64,000 bases of DNA from Athripsodes cinereus (lineage: Eukaryota; Arthropoda; Insecta; Trichoptera; Leptoceridae): assembly GCA_947579605.1 (NCBI GenBank), contig OX388314.1, positions 1,054,001 through 1,118,000 of the forward strand, read 5' to 3'. Of the stretch, positions 23,313 to 33,614 are shown piece after piece; the first letter of the stretch is position 1, and the number at the start of each line of letters is the position of its first letter. A model generated the notes under the pieces. That model was given only the letters and a program-made list of their open reading frames with translations, was not told the DNA's origin and made no database searches. The position numbers and the translations under genes were made by a program.

Positions 23313-24895
23313 AATATATTTATTTATTTTATTCTTCACTGTACATTGGTTATATTATTTAAAATCAGTACAAAGTATTATAAAAATATCAGTTATTCAT
23401 GTCTTCCAACTATGTGCTGTTGTGTTAATAAAAAAATAAACCGGTAATAAAATTAAAATCAAAGGAACATACCTACATAAGAAACAAATATATAAAATCA
23501 AAGAAAAATATAAAAGAAATAAATATACAAATATTTTTTTATTAATCAAAAAAAAAAAATACATGCAATAAAACAAAACAATAACATAAGACAAAGTAAT
23601 AAATTCAAGTACTCCCCGATTTGAGCATAGCTCGTGTTTTGGGGAGGAGTAAACTACATACATATAAACATATTCTGTTTTATCTCAACCCTATATCTTA
23701 GGGTAGAAACAATTCATATATACCCAATCAGTCACACCTATAAGATATGCGACAAGATAATAAAAAAAAAAACACATAAATACACACAAAAAATAAAAAT
23801 AAAATAATAATATGATCAATATTTAACCCGAACCAGCCCAATGATGGCCCTAAGAGGTATCAGGCAATCAAGATAAGGCGCTCACACACACAATGCAAGC
23901 ATACTACTCTCTATACACACCATTGCATTCACACACACATATACATACTCATATCTCTTTTAGGTATTTTTTAATAAGGTTTTTGACAGTTATTGGTTCA
24001 GCATGGATGTCATGTTTATACCTAGAGTATAGAGAATTATACCACCCAACACCCAAGAATTCGTAGTGATGCTGACCGGTAGTCGTACCTTTTCTGGGGA
24101 CCCTAATCAATGTTGTCTCTCTTCGTGATCTCTCACTCGGAATCACGACATCTTCAGGGTTATATCCGTGGATAAAATAGTCCTTATGAATCTGATAAAG
24201 TACTGCTCTCCTAAACAGTTTGTCAATCGTATGCACCGGGAAGTCGTTGAATACATCGATTGTGGGATAGTCAAAGGGCTTTTTCAGTATAATTTTAATT
24301 ATCATGCGCTGTACTACGTTTACTGATTTGAGTGTCGTTTTATAAGTACCTCCCCAGCCAACTATCCCATACTGCAGTATTGACTGAACCAGTGCAAAAT
24401 AGGTCGATCTGAGTAATTTCATTTCAAGCACATCCCTGATTCTATAGAAAATATAAAAGATTTTCCTCAATATTTCTACTGTTGTAGTTATATGATTTTT
24501 CCATCTTACCCCAGAGTCAATCGTAATCCCCAAATATCTAACACTATCCACCCGAGAAATCAAAGGACAGGCACAAGCCACAATGTCACCCAAAGATCCC
24601 GAACAATTCTTATCGTGCACTGCTATATCATGCAACACTGGAAGTCCTCTATTATAAAGTGAGAAAACAATATAATTTGTCTTTTCAGCATTCAAAGACA
24701 GCAGGTTTTTATCAAACCAATCCTTAAGAATGGCTATTTCTATATTCGTCCTTTTAAACACCTCATCCCATGTTTCTCCCCTCACGATCATAGCCGTGTC
24801 GTCGGCAAAGGAGAGTATTGTAGACATAATCGGCAGGGAAAATATTTCGTTCACGTAAATAATGAACAAGATAGGTCCAAGTACCGTGCCCTAAA
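23313..24895 (-). pseudogene. 5'-truncated LINE with reverse transcriptase C-terminal half
   Basis: The minus-strand reading frame runs from about 24892 to 23949. It starts inside the reverse transcriptase at the GTVLGPILF motif. It continues with the catalytic box FADDT, LLSLNAEKTNYIVFS, VRYLGITIDSGVRWKNHI and a C-terminal thumb-like region (LLRSTYFALVQSILQYGIVGWGG as segments of the frame), ending KKYLKEI then stop. The frame is open for over 300 codons, so the copy is fairly young. About 630 bp of A/T-rich 3' UTR follow (23948-23313), ending in a tail (ttcactgtacattgg on plus) related to Tail-T. The order of motifs fits the Jockey/CR1 group of LINEs; clade is not certain. No endonuclease or ORF1 is present, as expected for 5' truncation. 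Confidence 0.8.
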
Positions 24896-25603
24896 ATACA
24901 TATCAACAGAAATAATAGAATTAAAAAAAAAGGAAACATTCACACACATTAAGACCATAAACAATTCGAGATTGGACTGGAATGAGAGGTGTTGATGAGT
25001 CGTTCAGAGAGCACAGGATCCCGAAGCTTATATCATAAAGATTACCAACGTGGGGGGGGGGGCTAACAGGACACTTACAGAGGAAGAAGAAAAGTAAAAT
25101 GTTATTTAGAATCAGGTTGATATGGCTCGTAAAATGTTATAAAATTTCACATTAGATCTTTTTTAAGGGTAAAAAATAGCCAAGATACGGAAGCGAAAAC
25201 ACCTAATTTGAATAATTTGAAAATAAGTTTTTTTTGTAATGACGTATATGTTCATTGTCGCAGTTATTAATTCACATGCTACCCCATTTGTGGATGGTGA
25301 AGTGAAAGTATAAATAAAAATATATCATAATATATTCACAAAAGACGAACATAAGAAAATTTGATAAAACGTATATCTTTGGATAAAACGATGGTTCTGT
25401 TCTATTATGTGTTAATATTCTGCTTTATGGTGGAAGCACATAATTATTTTCATACGTATACAAGTATTTTACCCATTTTCTCTTTAATACATATTATTTA
25501 AGGAAGTAAAAATGACGCACTCATGCTTATGACAATAATAATTTGCAATCACGCGGAAAATGCATACTTATATTCTTTTTTGTACTTTGATGATATTGTA
25601 CTT
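24896..25603. other. AT-rich non-coding stretch
   Basis: A G-run (25053-25062) and a motif cgaagctta...accaacgt at about 25022-25052 are shared with 30399-30427. It is probably the decayed end of another LINE. No gene. Confidence 0.4.
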
Positions 25604-26070
25604 ATCTATCCCATCATCGTATATCCAACAAGTGGGGTAGCTAGCGGAGCAACTGCATGTAATAATTAATAATAACATTCCGGACGGGTGGCAAACTTCA
25701 TCGCTGAGTTTCATTTCTAATTGTCTTTATTTATTCAGACACCTGTCTTTTACGGGACATTCGACGAGTTACGTACGCCTGTCTTTTACGGGACACTCGA
25801 CGAGTTACGTACGCCTGTCTTTTACGGGACACTCGACGAGTTACGTACGCCTGTCTTTTACGGGACACTCGACGAGTTACGTAAGTCTGTCTTTTACGGG
25901 ACACTTGACGAGTTACGTACGCCTGTCTTTTACGGGACACTCGACGAGTTACGTAAGTCTGTCTTTTACGGGACACTCGACGAGTTACGTACGTCTGTCT
26001 TTTACGGGACACTCGACGAGTTACGTAAAAGAGTGGGAGACCAATTCTTTGCCGGGCGCTCCACGGAACA
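25604..26070 (-). repeat. LepA copy expanded by an internal minisatellite
   Basis: It starts with the inverted LepA end (catcgtatatccaacaagtg, gggtagctagc), has the middle (cattccggacgggtggcaaa, cttcatcgctgag) and ends gagtgggagaccaattcttt, gccgggcgctccacgg. The LepA segment that normally reads acctgccttttacaggacac is replaced by eight tandem 36-bp units at 25739-26026. Confidence 0.75.
25739..26026. repeat. 36-bp minisatellite, exactly eight units
   Basis: Units start at 25739, 25775, 25811, 25847, 25883, 25919, 25955 and 25991. Each is acgcctgtcttttacgggac plus actcgacgagttacgt with one to three substitutions. As 36 is a multiple of three and contains no stop in several frames, it makes open frames on both strands (12-residue repeats such as TPVFYGTLDELR). 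These are a by-product of the array, not a gene. Confidence 0.95.
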
Positions 26071-26900
26071 AGTGCTTTTCAGCGCCCCTCGTTCATTCAG
26101 ATTCAGAGCGTCTTTGCGCCAACTAAGTCAACTGACGCTCGTCTTTATTATAGGAAAGATATTTAAACTATATAATACATAAAAATAAAATAAAATCTAT
26201 ATACCTACTCGTACAAAGGGCGAGTTTATCCATTTAACCCAAACTGAATTATACTGGATAAAACGAGATAAGTATTGAAGACTTTGAAACTAAAAAAATG
26301 GGTACGCCCCTGTCTATACAGGTAGGTTTGTTGCTTAATGCATCCGTGAACTCCTATATTTACTTAATAATTGCACAAAAAACAACATAATTACTTAAGT
26401 CAAATGCAATTTATTGCAATTTGCTGTCATTATCTTGTGAATACAACGCAATACATTTGACAATGTTATGTATACTTCTTCGAGTACCTTCCTATATTTT
26501 CTGGAATGTCGATCTCAGAAAAAGCGTTCTATTATCCCTGACGCTAAAATGGATTTTGGACAAAAATGGAATTAACCTAAAATTTGAAGTCCCAGACTTC
26601 TGCGGTATTCGAGTGGATGGTGGGTCTACTTCAGTGACATTCAGTACACTTGTTGTAACTCTTGAGGTTTGGCTGAGAGCACGGTGTGTGATAAAGTGGA
26701 GAGGATCAAACACTGGGCACCTCTTGACATGTTCAATGGCTCCCAGAAAGTGTCAAGAGAAAGCGAACTCATCTTGGGGGAGCTGCAAGTCGTGGCTTTC
26801 TGGGAGGGAATGGATTATAGATTTAAATGTTTTGTTATTTTTATCATTTGCTGACCGACACGAAAAGAAGAAGAAGTTGTAATTCTACGACTACACTATT
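26071..26900. other. Unassigned stretch with a 153-codon ORF
   Basis: The plus-strand ORF 26421-26882 (153 codons) has no motif I recognise, no splice context and a Lys-run end. A GC-richer core at 26580-26815 differs from the AT-rich surroundings and could be a decayed transposon frame or an old exon. No second copy in the window. I do not call it a gene. Confidence 0.3.
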
Positions 26901-27050
26901 CTATTTTATTCCCTCACGCCGCAGTCCAAGTGGGGTACACTTCACAGATCTGTCCCAACATACTTCTTTTGCCTCCTTTACATTCCTATAAACTCTTATA
27001 CACGCACGTCGATTTCTCTTGCTCAACACACGGCCGTCCTTGAGATGGTA
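26901..27050 (-). pseudogene. LINE-R 3' end fragment
   Basis: attccctcacgccgcagtcc, aagtggggtaca, catacttcttttgcctcct, cgcacgtcgatttctcttgc and tcaacacacggccgtccttg are the inverted LINE-R terminus. It joins LepA. Confidence 0.6.
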
Positions 27051-27280
27051 TATGCCATAAATGGGGCACCCAGCAGACCAGCTGCAAGTGATAAACGTGC
27101 AAACCTTCCTCTCCGGGCCATTAGAAAATAACATATTCAGAATGGCTCGCTGACTTTAAGAAGTAAAATGTATTTTTTATAGACACCAGCTGCCTTCTCC
27201 ATGACACTCAAAAATTTACAGAAAAGAGTGGCAGTCCCATTACCTTTTTGCCAGGTGCTCCACGGTTCATGGCACCTGCA
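27045..27280 (-). repeat. LepA copy, diverged
   Basis: tggtatatgccataaatggg, gcacccagcagaccagctgc, acattcagaatggctcgctg, then acactcaaaaatttacagaa, aagagtggcagtcccatta and ccaggtgctccacgg. Confidence 0.6.
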
Positions 27281-28149
27281 CAACTAGTTATGCGAGCTTA
27301 TTTTGTTGTATATATTATATACAGAGTTATGGCTCCAAGTGGCCCAAGGTAATAATCAAGTTCAAAGTATAAGGAAACGATAAATAATGTAGGAATTCAC
27401 ATAGCGATACTAGCATGAAAATAAGCTTAAACCAAATACTCAATGTTTCAGCACTAGCTTTGAAATAATAATAACTCACAGTCCAACTTTTATAATTACT
27501 TTCGAGTGTTTACCTTCATAAACTATGTACCTACACACGGTACAGTAAATAAATTATATGAAAAAGCTTATATGCTACAACATTATTGGTGTCGTGTTAC
27601 AATGTTGAAAGCGACATCAAACTTCATGCTGAGATCATCACAGCACCGGTCTTTTACAAATTCAATTTTAACCTATGCAATGTTTAGTTTTTGTGGATGA
27701 ACACAAATGCACGAAATTCCCGATCTGGCAACTCACTACTGATATAGGCGTATAATATTTATATGACATGAACTCATTTTCTCAATTTTTTGGGATTGTA
27801 ACATTGTTGTGTAATACATTAATATTCATACATAGTCTTGGTACGGTAGGTACTTCATGATTTTTGTTTATGTTATGGTTCAGTGCGATATCATATGTAT
27901 AGTACCTACCTGCTGATCTTGCGTGTTTAATGTTTCACGTGTGTTGGCACTTGCTATACTGGTAGGTACCTCCACAATCACGAAACACTAAATCGCAAGG
28001 TCTAGGTAGACAGGTACACCTACCGTAATTACCAAAAGTCCTACAGTGAGTGGTTGGAAAATTACTTGAAGCATTTAGTTAATAGGTACCTACCTAACAT
28101 AAAAGGGCTTATAGGAATATTTTACAATAGGTTCTTATATAGATTGTAG
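27281..28149. other. AT-rich non-coding stretch
   Basis: No gene. The 64-codon ORF at 27506 has no recognisable motif. Confidence 0.4.
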
Positions 28150-28600
28150 CGACCAAATTAAGGAGGCCACACAGAGCTCACTACACTGGGCCTTGCACAA
28201 GGCGGAGGATCGCTCAACATGGAGACAGATGGTCTACAGAACGAAGCATGATGGTCACGATCCTCAGGATTGAGGGACCGACGCGACGGAGATGATGATG
28301 ATGATGAATAAGTTTGGATCTGTTATCTCCGTAATACAGGAGAGACGGACGATGGTCCTGGATGGGACATGTTTTGAGAATGCTCAATGATAGTTGTCCA
28401 AAAAGATCACTGTTCTTCCGTCCGCAAGGGTTTCGTCTACCCGGGCGTCCCTCTTTCACAATACACCGTTCCTATGACAACGACATCAGAACGCAGGGAA
28501 TGTCATGGGAAGAGGTGACTCGATTGCCACAGAGACGCTCTGAATGGAGGAGGCTGGTTTCTGCCCTGTGCTCCCGAGGTTGAGGGCAATGATTGATATA
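28150..28600 (+). pseudogene. Two LINE 3' fragments
   Basis: 28155-28310 (ggaggccacacagagctcac, gcggaggatcgctcaacatg, then (GAT)n) is the 3' end of one LINE, ending in a trinucleotide repeat. 28344-28583 encodes RWSWMGHVLRMLND, PKRSLFF, GRPSFTIHR and SWEEVTRLPQRRSEWRRLVSALCS, the classic C-terminus of an endonuclease/reverse transcriptase LINE polyprotein (GHVLRM...P..AL, GRP, W..L..LA.DR..WR.LV.AL). A scrap of the latter's last codons recurs at 46560-46605. Confidence 0.65.
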
Positions 28601-28739
28601 GATTGGAAATTCAATGGAAAAATTAATTGGTAATGCGACCAATCAAATTTTGCCACCAACACACTTTCATACCAATCAGTGTAAAACGATCGGTTCAAAA
28701 AGGTACGTTGATGTCTCGATCGACTCGGTCGTTGTAGAT

Positions 28740-28911
28740 GCATTTATTTATTTATTTCATTATAGGGTTAATAGCCTTTAACAAAAATATTTTACAAACA
28801 TACGTGTAACTAAAGAGACTAGCTGAAAATAGGGAGGAATGGAGAAGAAAATCCAAACTCGTTGCAGATCAATCCAATGGATTGTAACTCATTATATAAT
28901 ATATTTACAAA
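28740..28911 (-). mobile_element. LINE-type tail, split by the 28912 element
   Basis: tttatttatttatttcatta then a segment (gaggaatggagaagaaaatc, cgttgcagatcaatccaatg, gattgtaactca) that recurs inverted at about 17205-17265. Confidence 0.45.
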
Positions 28912-30190
28912 CATATCGACGGTCCCTACGTATATGTGCGTAAGTGCACAAACCTAAATTTTACACCAGAGCGATTTAAAGTTTCTATGTAGTTTTTTTG
29001 ACATAACTTTTTTTCTATTCGACATATTTACTTGAAAATTGGCAGGTATTATTCAATTAATGTGTGTAATAATACTGCGTATTTAATTTCTTTACAAATG
29101 CAATATTTTTAGAAATTTAGCACTTACTCACATATACGTCGGAAACAAAACAACATCTACCAGCTTAACTACCACTTGAGTTGTTATACGCCGGGATAAT
29201 ACTATTGTGTTTTTAAGGCATATATTGACATGGTTCTAACTATTTACTTAAAATATTTATATTTAAGACAATACGAACTTATTTTATAATAAACCAAGAA
29301 TGGTTGTTATTTCTGGACTCAGAATTAACGTAGTTTCTTCCTTGTTAGTATTTTCATAAACCTTTATTTGGTCCGACGTATATGTGAGTAAGTGACATAC
29401 ACTAGCAATTTAGTGAATATGTATGTGCAGATATCTTAAAGAAAATAAATGTAATTTGTAATAATAAAATCAAATGGGTACTCATATTAAATTTATACTT
29501 TTCGTGGGCATTGTGCACTTGTGTAGGTAATATTACTGTATTACTAGTTATCTTCCTTTGTTTTGTGTATGAAATTGGATTTTGTTTAATAACAAAGTAA
29601 TATTTAGCAGATTCTTTTCACTAAGGAAAGTTAGATCAAAATAATGAAACATTTTTTCAAACATGGATATAAGTACAATGTTTTATTAATAACAAGACTT
29701 CTAGAAAAATAACAATTTCGTCTTATCAATCAGTGAAAATAAATACCTTTCAATATATTTATGTATACTATACCAATATTATTTTGTCTGTTGCAATAAC
29801 ATTGGCATTATTTATGATGAAATACTTATTGTTATTACGGTTAGAGGAATTAAGGTACATTCATCTTTATATTTTATGTATGTAAATCATACAATGTATA
29901 TAATATTTTATATATGTATGGCACATGCGCTGGTTTACACCAAACAATGCATCAGGATGTCCAACGTATATCGACTTAAAGTCACTTACTCAGATATACG
30001 CCGGCGTCTTTAAATTATTTGGTGCACTTACGCACATATACGTTTCAAAAAAGGGTAAAATATCCAAAATTTTGACCCAATTATTTCATCAATGAAAATT
30101 TACGATATTTTAAGATACTTAGTGTAAAAAAAGCGATTTTGTCAAAAATGTCACTTACGCACATATACCTACGTAGGGACCGTCGATATG
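28912..30190. mobile_element. Non-autonomous TIR element, 1.28 kb, with six motif copies
   Basis: The left end catatcgacggtccctacgt (28912-28931) is the exact complement of the right end (acgtagggaccgtcgatatg, 30171-30190). The match continues through tatatgtgcgtaagtg after a 4-bp offset. A 20-bp motif, cacttac(g/t)cacatatacgt, occurs six times: inverted at 28931-28946 and 29375-29394, direct at 29121-29140, 29983-30002, 30025-30044 and 30152-30171. No ORF of coding quality is present. ATAT flanks the cgacgg/ccgtcg ends on both sides, a possible 4-bp target duplication. Repeated motifs of this kind often bind the transposase. Superfamily not assigned. Confidence 0.75.
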
Positions 30191-30474
30191 CACATTTCAC
30201 ACAACACATAAAACCCTATCATAAATTATATTGGTAAAATACGCAACAAAAGCAAAAAAATGAAAATGAATCTATAAACAATAATATTACAAATCTTGTA
30301 AAAATTTTAACTTGTGCAACAGCATTCAGAGATACTCGAAACAATATTTTTAGTAAAGTAGATCAATTATCATAATATTATTATTTATCCATAAGATCGC
30401 GAAGCTTAGAGTGGTCACCAACGTCGGGGGACCTGACACAGGGTATTAAGAGAAGAATAAGAAGTACCTACTTA

Positions 30475-30971
30475 CAGTGGTACCTCGACATACGAGTTTA
30501 ATTCGTTCAGCTTCCTTCTCCGTATTTCAAATTACTCGTATCTTAAAGCAAATTTCCCCATTGAAATTAATTGAACTGCCATTAATCCGTTCCAGCCCCC
30601 AAAATGTCACCCCAGTTATTTTTGTTACGTGTTTTTGAATAAGAAAAATGTATTTGTAAATGACAAATATTGAACAAAAACATAATAAAAGAGAATGTAT
30701 AGAATTAAACTAGATTTATAAAATGTTACTTGATTCGCTTAATTTTCGTAACTGCTTTTCCCTTCAGCGGTCTTTGCCTTTTTCACCACGCTTTTTTCAC
30801 TTTCACCTGTAGGCCGTTTAAAAAAAAACATGTCGAAGGAGGTTTGTTTCTTCCCTTTCAGAATGTTCCGGAAATGAGTTAGGCAAATGTCATTAAATAG
30901 CTCGTATCTCAAATTCCGCTAGTATTTCAAAGCAAAAAATCGCTCGCTCGACGTTAGTCAAGGTACCAATG
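30475..30971. mobile_element. TA-target DNA transposon remnant (pogo/mariner type)
   Basis: The left terminus cagtggtacctcgacatacg (30475-30494) is inverted, with mismatches, at the right end (cgttagtcaaggtaccaatg, 30952-30971), and both ends are flanked by TA (30473-30474, 30972-30973). Second-level inverted matches (ctcgtatcttaaagcaaatt against ctcgtatctcaaattcc) lie inside. 497 bp, no transposase frame. Confidence 0.65.
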
Positions 30972-31202
30972 TATATAAAATTATTCATGCACCTATTGTC
31001 TAAATTATGTTGATTTTGCCGTTGTGTTTCTGCAATAAATAAATTGTCTTTAGTAGAACGGTCTATTCATCCTACACGTAACAATAGGTACCTACGTAAT
31101 ACAATTTAATAAATTGTTACATCGTCATACACAAAGACATAATATAAATTCTATGAACATCTTAACTATCCCCAAACTTGATCATGTATCAAACTCCAGA
31201 AA

Positions 31203-31432
31203 ACAAAACTCATCAATTAGATTATTCACTGTGTCGATGTTTAAATAATAGAATTCCATGATGAAATAAGAAATAGATGTTTTTTCTACTTTATTGATTT
31301 CTATTGAGAGAGACATCTTTGAAGGACATTGTCATAGAGATTGATAAAATGTCTTTGAAAGAGGAAGGACGTCTCTATCGACAAAAATCGATACAGTAGG
31401 AAAAAACAATGGTTTCTAATTTCATCAATTAG
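31203..31432. mobile_element. MITE-F copy, both arms
   Basis: The left arm (attcactgtgtcgatgttta, tagaattccatgatgaaata, ttttttctactttattgatt, gagagagacatcttt) is mirrored by the right arm (aggacgtctctatcga, atcgatacagtaggaaaaaa, tttctaatttcat). The centre lies near 31330. Confidence 0.7.
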
Positions 31433-31435
31433 ATT

Positions 31436-31735
31436 TACTACTATACCGTCACGGCTTATCCCTCAAGTGGATTATACTTACAGCAAACCAGCTCTATGTT
31501 ATAACATGCAAGCTGTCCTCTCCGTGCCAACAAAAAATCAAGACATTCAAGATGGGTGTCAAACCACATCGTAACAAATTCTCAAGGATGAAGAATTATG
31601 GAAATCGATGTGCATCTATGAGTAGTTCCATGAATGTGGAAGAAGCGAAAAAACCATATGAACATATTACGTAAAGATAGGCTAATATGGCATTCTGTTC
31701 TTTCTGCCCATCCCGCTTGGGATAGATAGATAGAA
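31436..31735 (-). repeat. LepA fragment followed by a LINE-R end
   Basis: 31440-31570 is inverted LepA (ctataccgtcacggcttatc, acatgcaagctgtcctctcc, aagacattcaagatgggtgt). 31590-31730 is plus-oriented LINE-R 3' end (ctcaaggatgaag, tcgatgtgcatctatgag, ggcattctgttctttctgcc, cttgggata). Confidence 0.55.
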
Positions 31736-31849
31736 ATTTAGCCAGACTTAAGGGTTGGTGTAACATAATATTATAGTATAATAATTGAAATGGTAGTTAA
31801 TCCATGATTGTAAGTAATGTTAGTGAGTACCTATAAAAAAAAACATGCA

Positions 31850-32025
31850 TAGACTTACGAAACTTGCAACGCGGTACAATTTTGCGGAATTTTTGAGTTT
31901 CAACATCGATGTCCTTCAAGCATTAGCAATAATTATACTGTTTTACAACCAACGTCAGTTTAAAACTGGAAGCAAAATTTGATCGGCCGCATGACCGATT
32001 TTTTCTTTGAATTACCGATCTAGAA
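31850..32025 (-). mobile_element. MITE-like repeat, inverted partner of 22140-22312
   Basis: gtttcaacatcgatgtcctt, caagcattagcaataattat, acaaccaacgtcagtttaaa, actggaagcaaaatttgatc and atgaccgattttttctttga are the complement of 22140-22312. Confidence 0.6.
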
Positions 32026-32440
32026 CATGTCACTTAATCAGGTGTAATAGTAAGAGTACTTATTAGTTATTCTGTGATTGTGACTTCCTACTGATCATAG
32101 TAAACATAACAATGTGATTGCGCTAAAGTTGTCAATCAAAACTTTGTCTAAGTAAAAATACTCATTCCATCCACCCACATGCCTACTAGCAATTTAGCAA
32201 CTAGTTACGGTTACGGCATATAGGTACTAGATAGATATCTACTCTTTGTAGTTATTATAAATCTCAATAGCGCTATAGGTAATTTCCTAATGGAGTCAAA
32301 TGACAAATCGTGACAGACTATCATAAATCATTCTCTCTACAAGGTCAAACTCTCTATACCACATCACATAGATAATACCTAATATGATATTAAGAAAACA
32401 TTCCGATTATAATACAATTGTTATGTTGCTGTTTTTTTCT
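32026..32440. other. Non-coding stretch
   Basis: No gene or repeat recognised. Confidence 0.4.
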
Positions 32441-32452
32441 TTCTTTGAAGAA

Positions 32453-32590
32453 GTGAGATAGGCGTCCCAACGCTTACGATTGGCTCTAGGCTGGCTTGAG
32501 TGATTATTTTCGGGGTCCATGGACATAGTTTACCCATTCCGCCATTCTCACTATCGCGATATAAAGTCCACCAATCGAGAAACATTTAAT
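32453..32590 (-). repeat. Family C fragment
   Basis: gtgagataggcgtcccaacg, cttacgattggctctaggct, ggcttgagtgatta, ggggtccatggacata and gtccaccaatcgag. Confidence 0.6.
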
Positions 32591-32654
32591 GCGAACCAAG
32601 AAGTTAATACTATATTGGCATCAATATAATATACAAATCATTCATTTCAAAGAT

Positions 32655-33420
32655 ACTATACTATACTACTATACTATACCCTCACGCCGTATCCCAAGTG
32701 GGGTAGGCAGAGAGAACGGAACGCGAAACAGGTCTATCTTTACACACTTCCTTCGCTTCCTCCACATTCATACAGTTTCTCATACACGCACGTCGGTTCC
32801 TCTTACACGCGGCCGTCATTGAGAATTTGATCCACGTGGTTCTCGGACGCCCGCGCTTCCTCACATCCTTTCTTTCAGACAAGTATTATCCCCTTTGTCA
32901 TTCTTACTTCGTTCATTCGTTCAACATGTCCAAACCACCTTATTCACGCGCATTCTGTCCACAACACTCTTCTTGCATCCGCTCATTCTTCTAATATCCT
33001 CATTCTTCACTCTATCACGCAGCGTTTTACCAACCATTCTTCTCAACGATCGCATCTCCACTGCATTTATTCCACTTTCGTCTTTCTTCAGCCACGTCCA
33101 TGTCTCGCTTGCATACGTAAGTGACGGTACCAGAATGATATTGTGCACCAGCATTTTAGTCATGTTCGACACATTGCCATTGCTGACAATGGGTCGAAGT
33201 GCACCGTTCACTCTAGCACCAGCCACTTTCCTTCTTTCAATGTCCCTATCGCATCTTCCATCCCTCGCAAACATACTTCCCAAATATACATACTCGCTTA
33301 CTTGCTCCAAACAGTCGTCGCCAACTTTGATCTCACAAATCGTTTTTTCATTCTCTCTTTCAAACACTTTAAACAAACATTTCAAAGATTGTTTTATTCA
33401 ATTTGTTTCAGTCAACCTGA
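32655..33420 (-). pseudogene. LINE-R C-terminal region, longest copy
   Basis: The minus-strand ORF 33385-32921 reads FKVFERENEKTICEIKVGDD, YVYLGSMFARDGRCDRDIER, RKVAGARVNGALRPIV, MLVHNIILVPSLTYASETWT and NEDIRRMSGCKKSVVDRMRV. The rest continues in a second frame, 32882-32682 (SERKDVRKRGRPRTTW, CKRNRRACMRN, VEEAKEVCKDR), and ends at the ctcacgccgtatcccaagtg gggtag block. YLGS, the ETWTW segment and the GHVERM region are post-catalytic parts of an RTE-like LINE polyprotein. A frameshift separates the two ORFs. No FADD box remains, so the copy is 5'-truncated. Confidence 0.75.
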
Positions 33421-33537
33421 AATATTTTTATAATCTAAGAAAATATGAAAATTTCATCCCATTTTCTCTTGCGGTGTATGCTACAAGGGGAATATAACTG
33501 TCACAATCTAACAGGAAGTGAAAGTAGGTACCTACTC

Positions 33538-33565
33538 AAGAGTAGTAGTAGTAGTAGTAGTAGTA
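33538..33565. repeat. (TAG)n microsatellite
   Basis: Run of tag units before tacgaga, the usual tail of LepA, though no LepA body adjoins it. Confidence 0.8.
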
Positions 33566-33614
33566 CGAGAGTTTCATAGTAGAAATTATCGATCTGTTTT
33601 CTTTGTTCCGTCAG

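Noticed and set aside
25721..26182. ORFs of 12-residue repeats on both strands (also 25731-26012 minus and 25905-26126)
   Set aside because: Produced by a 36-bp minisatellite whose length is divisible by three.
32895..33497. 200-codon plus-strand ORF
   Set aside because: Antisense shadow of the LINE-R reading frame on the minus strand.
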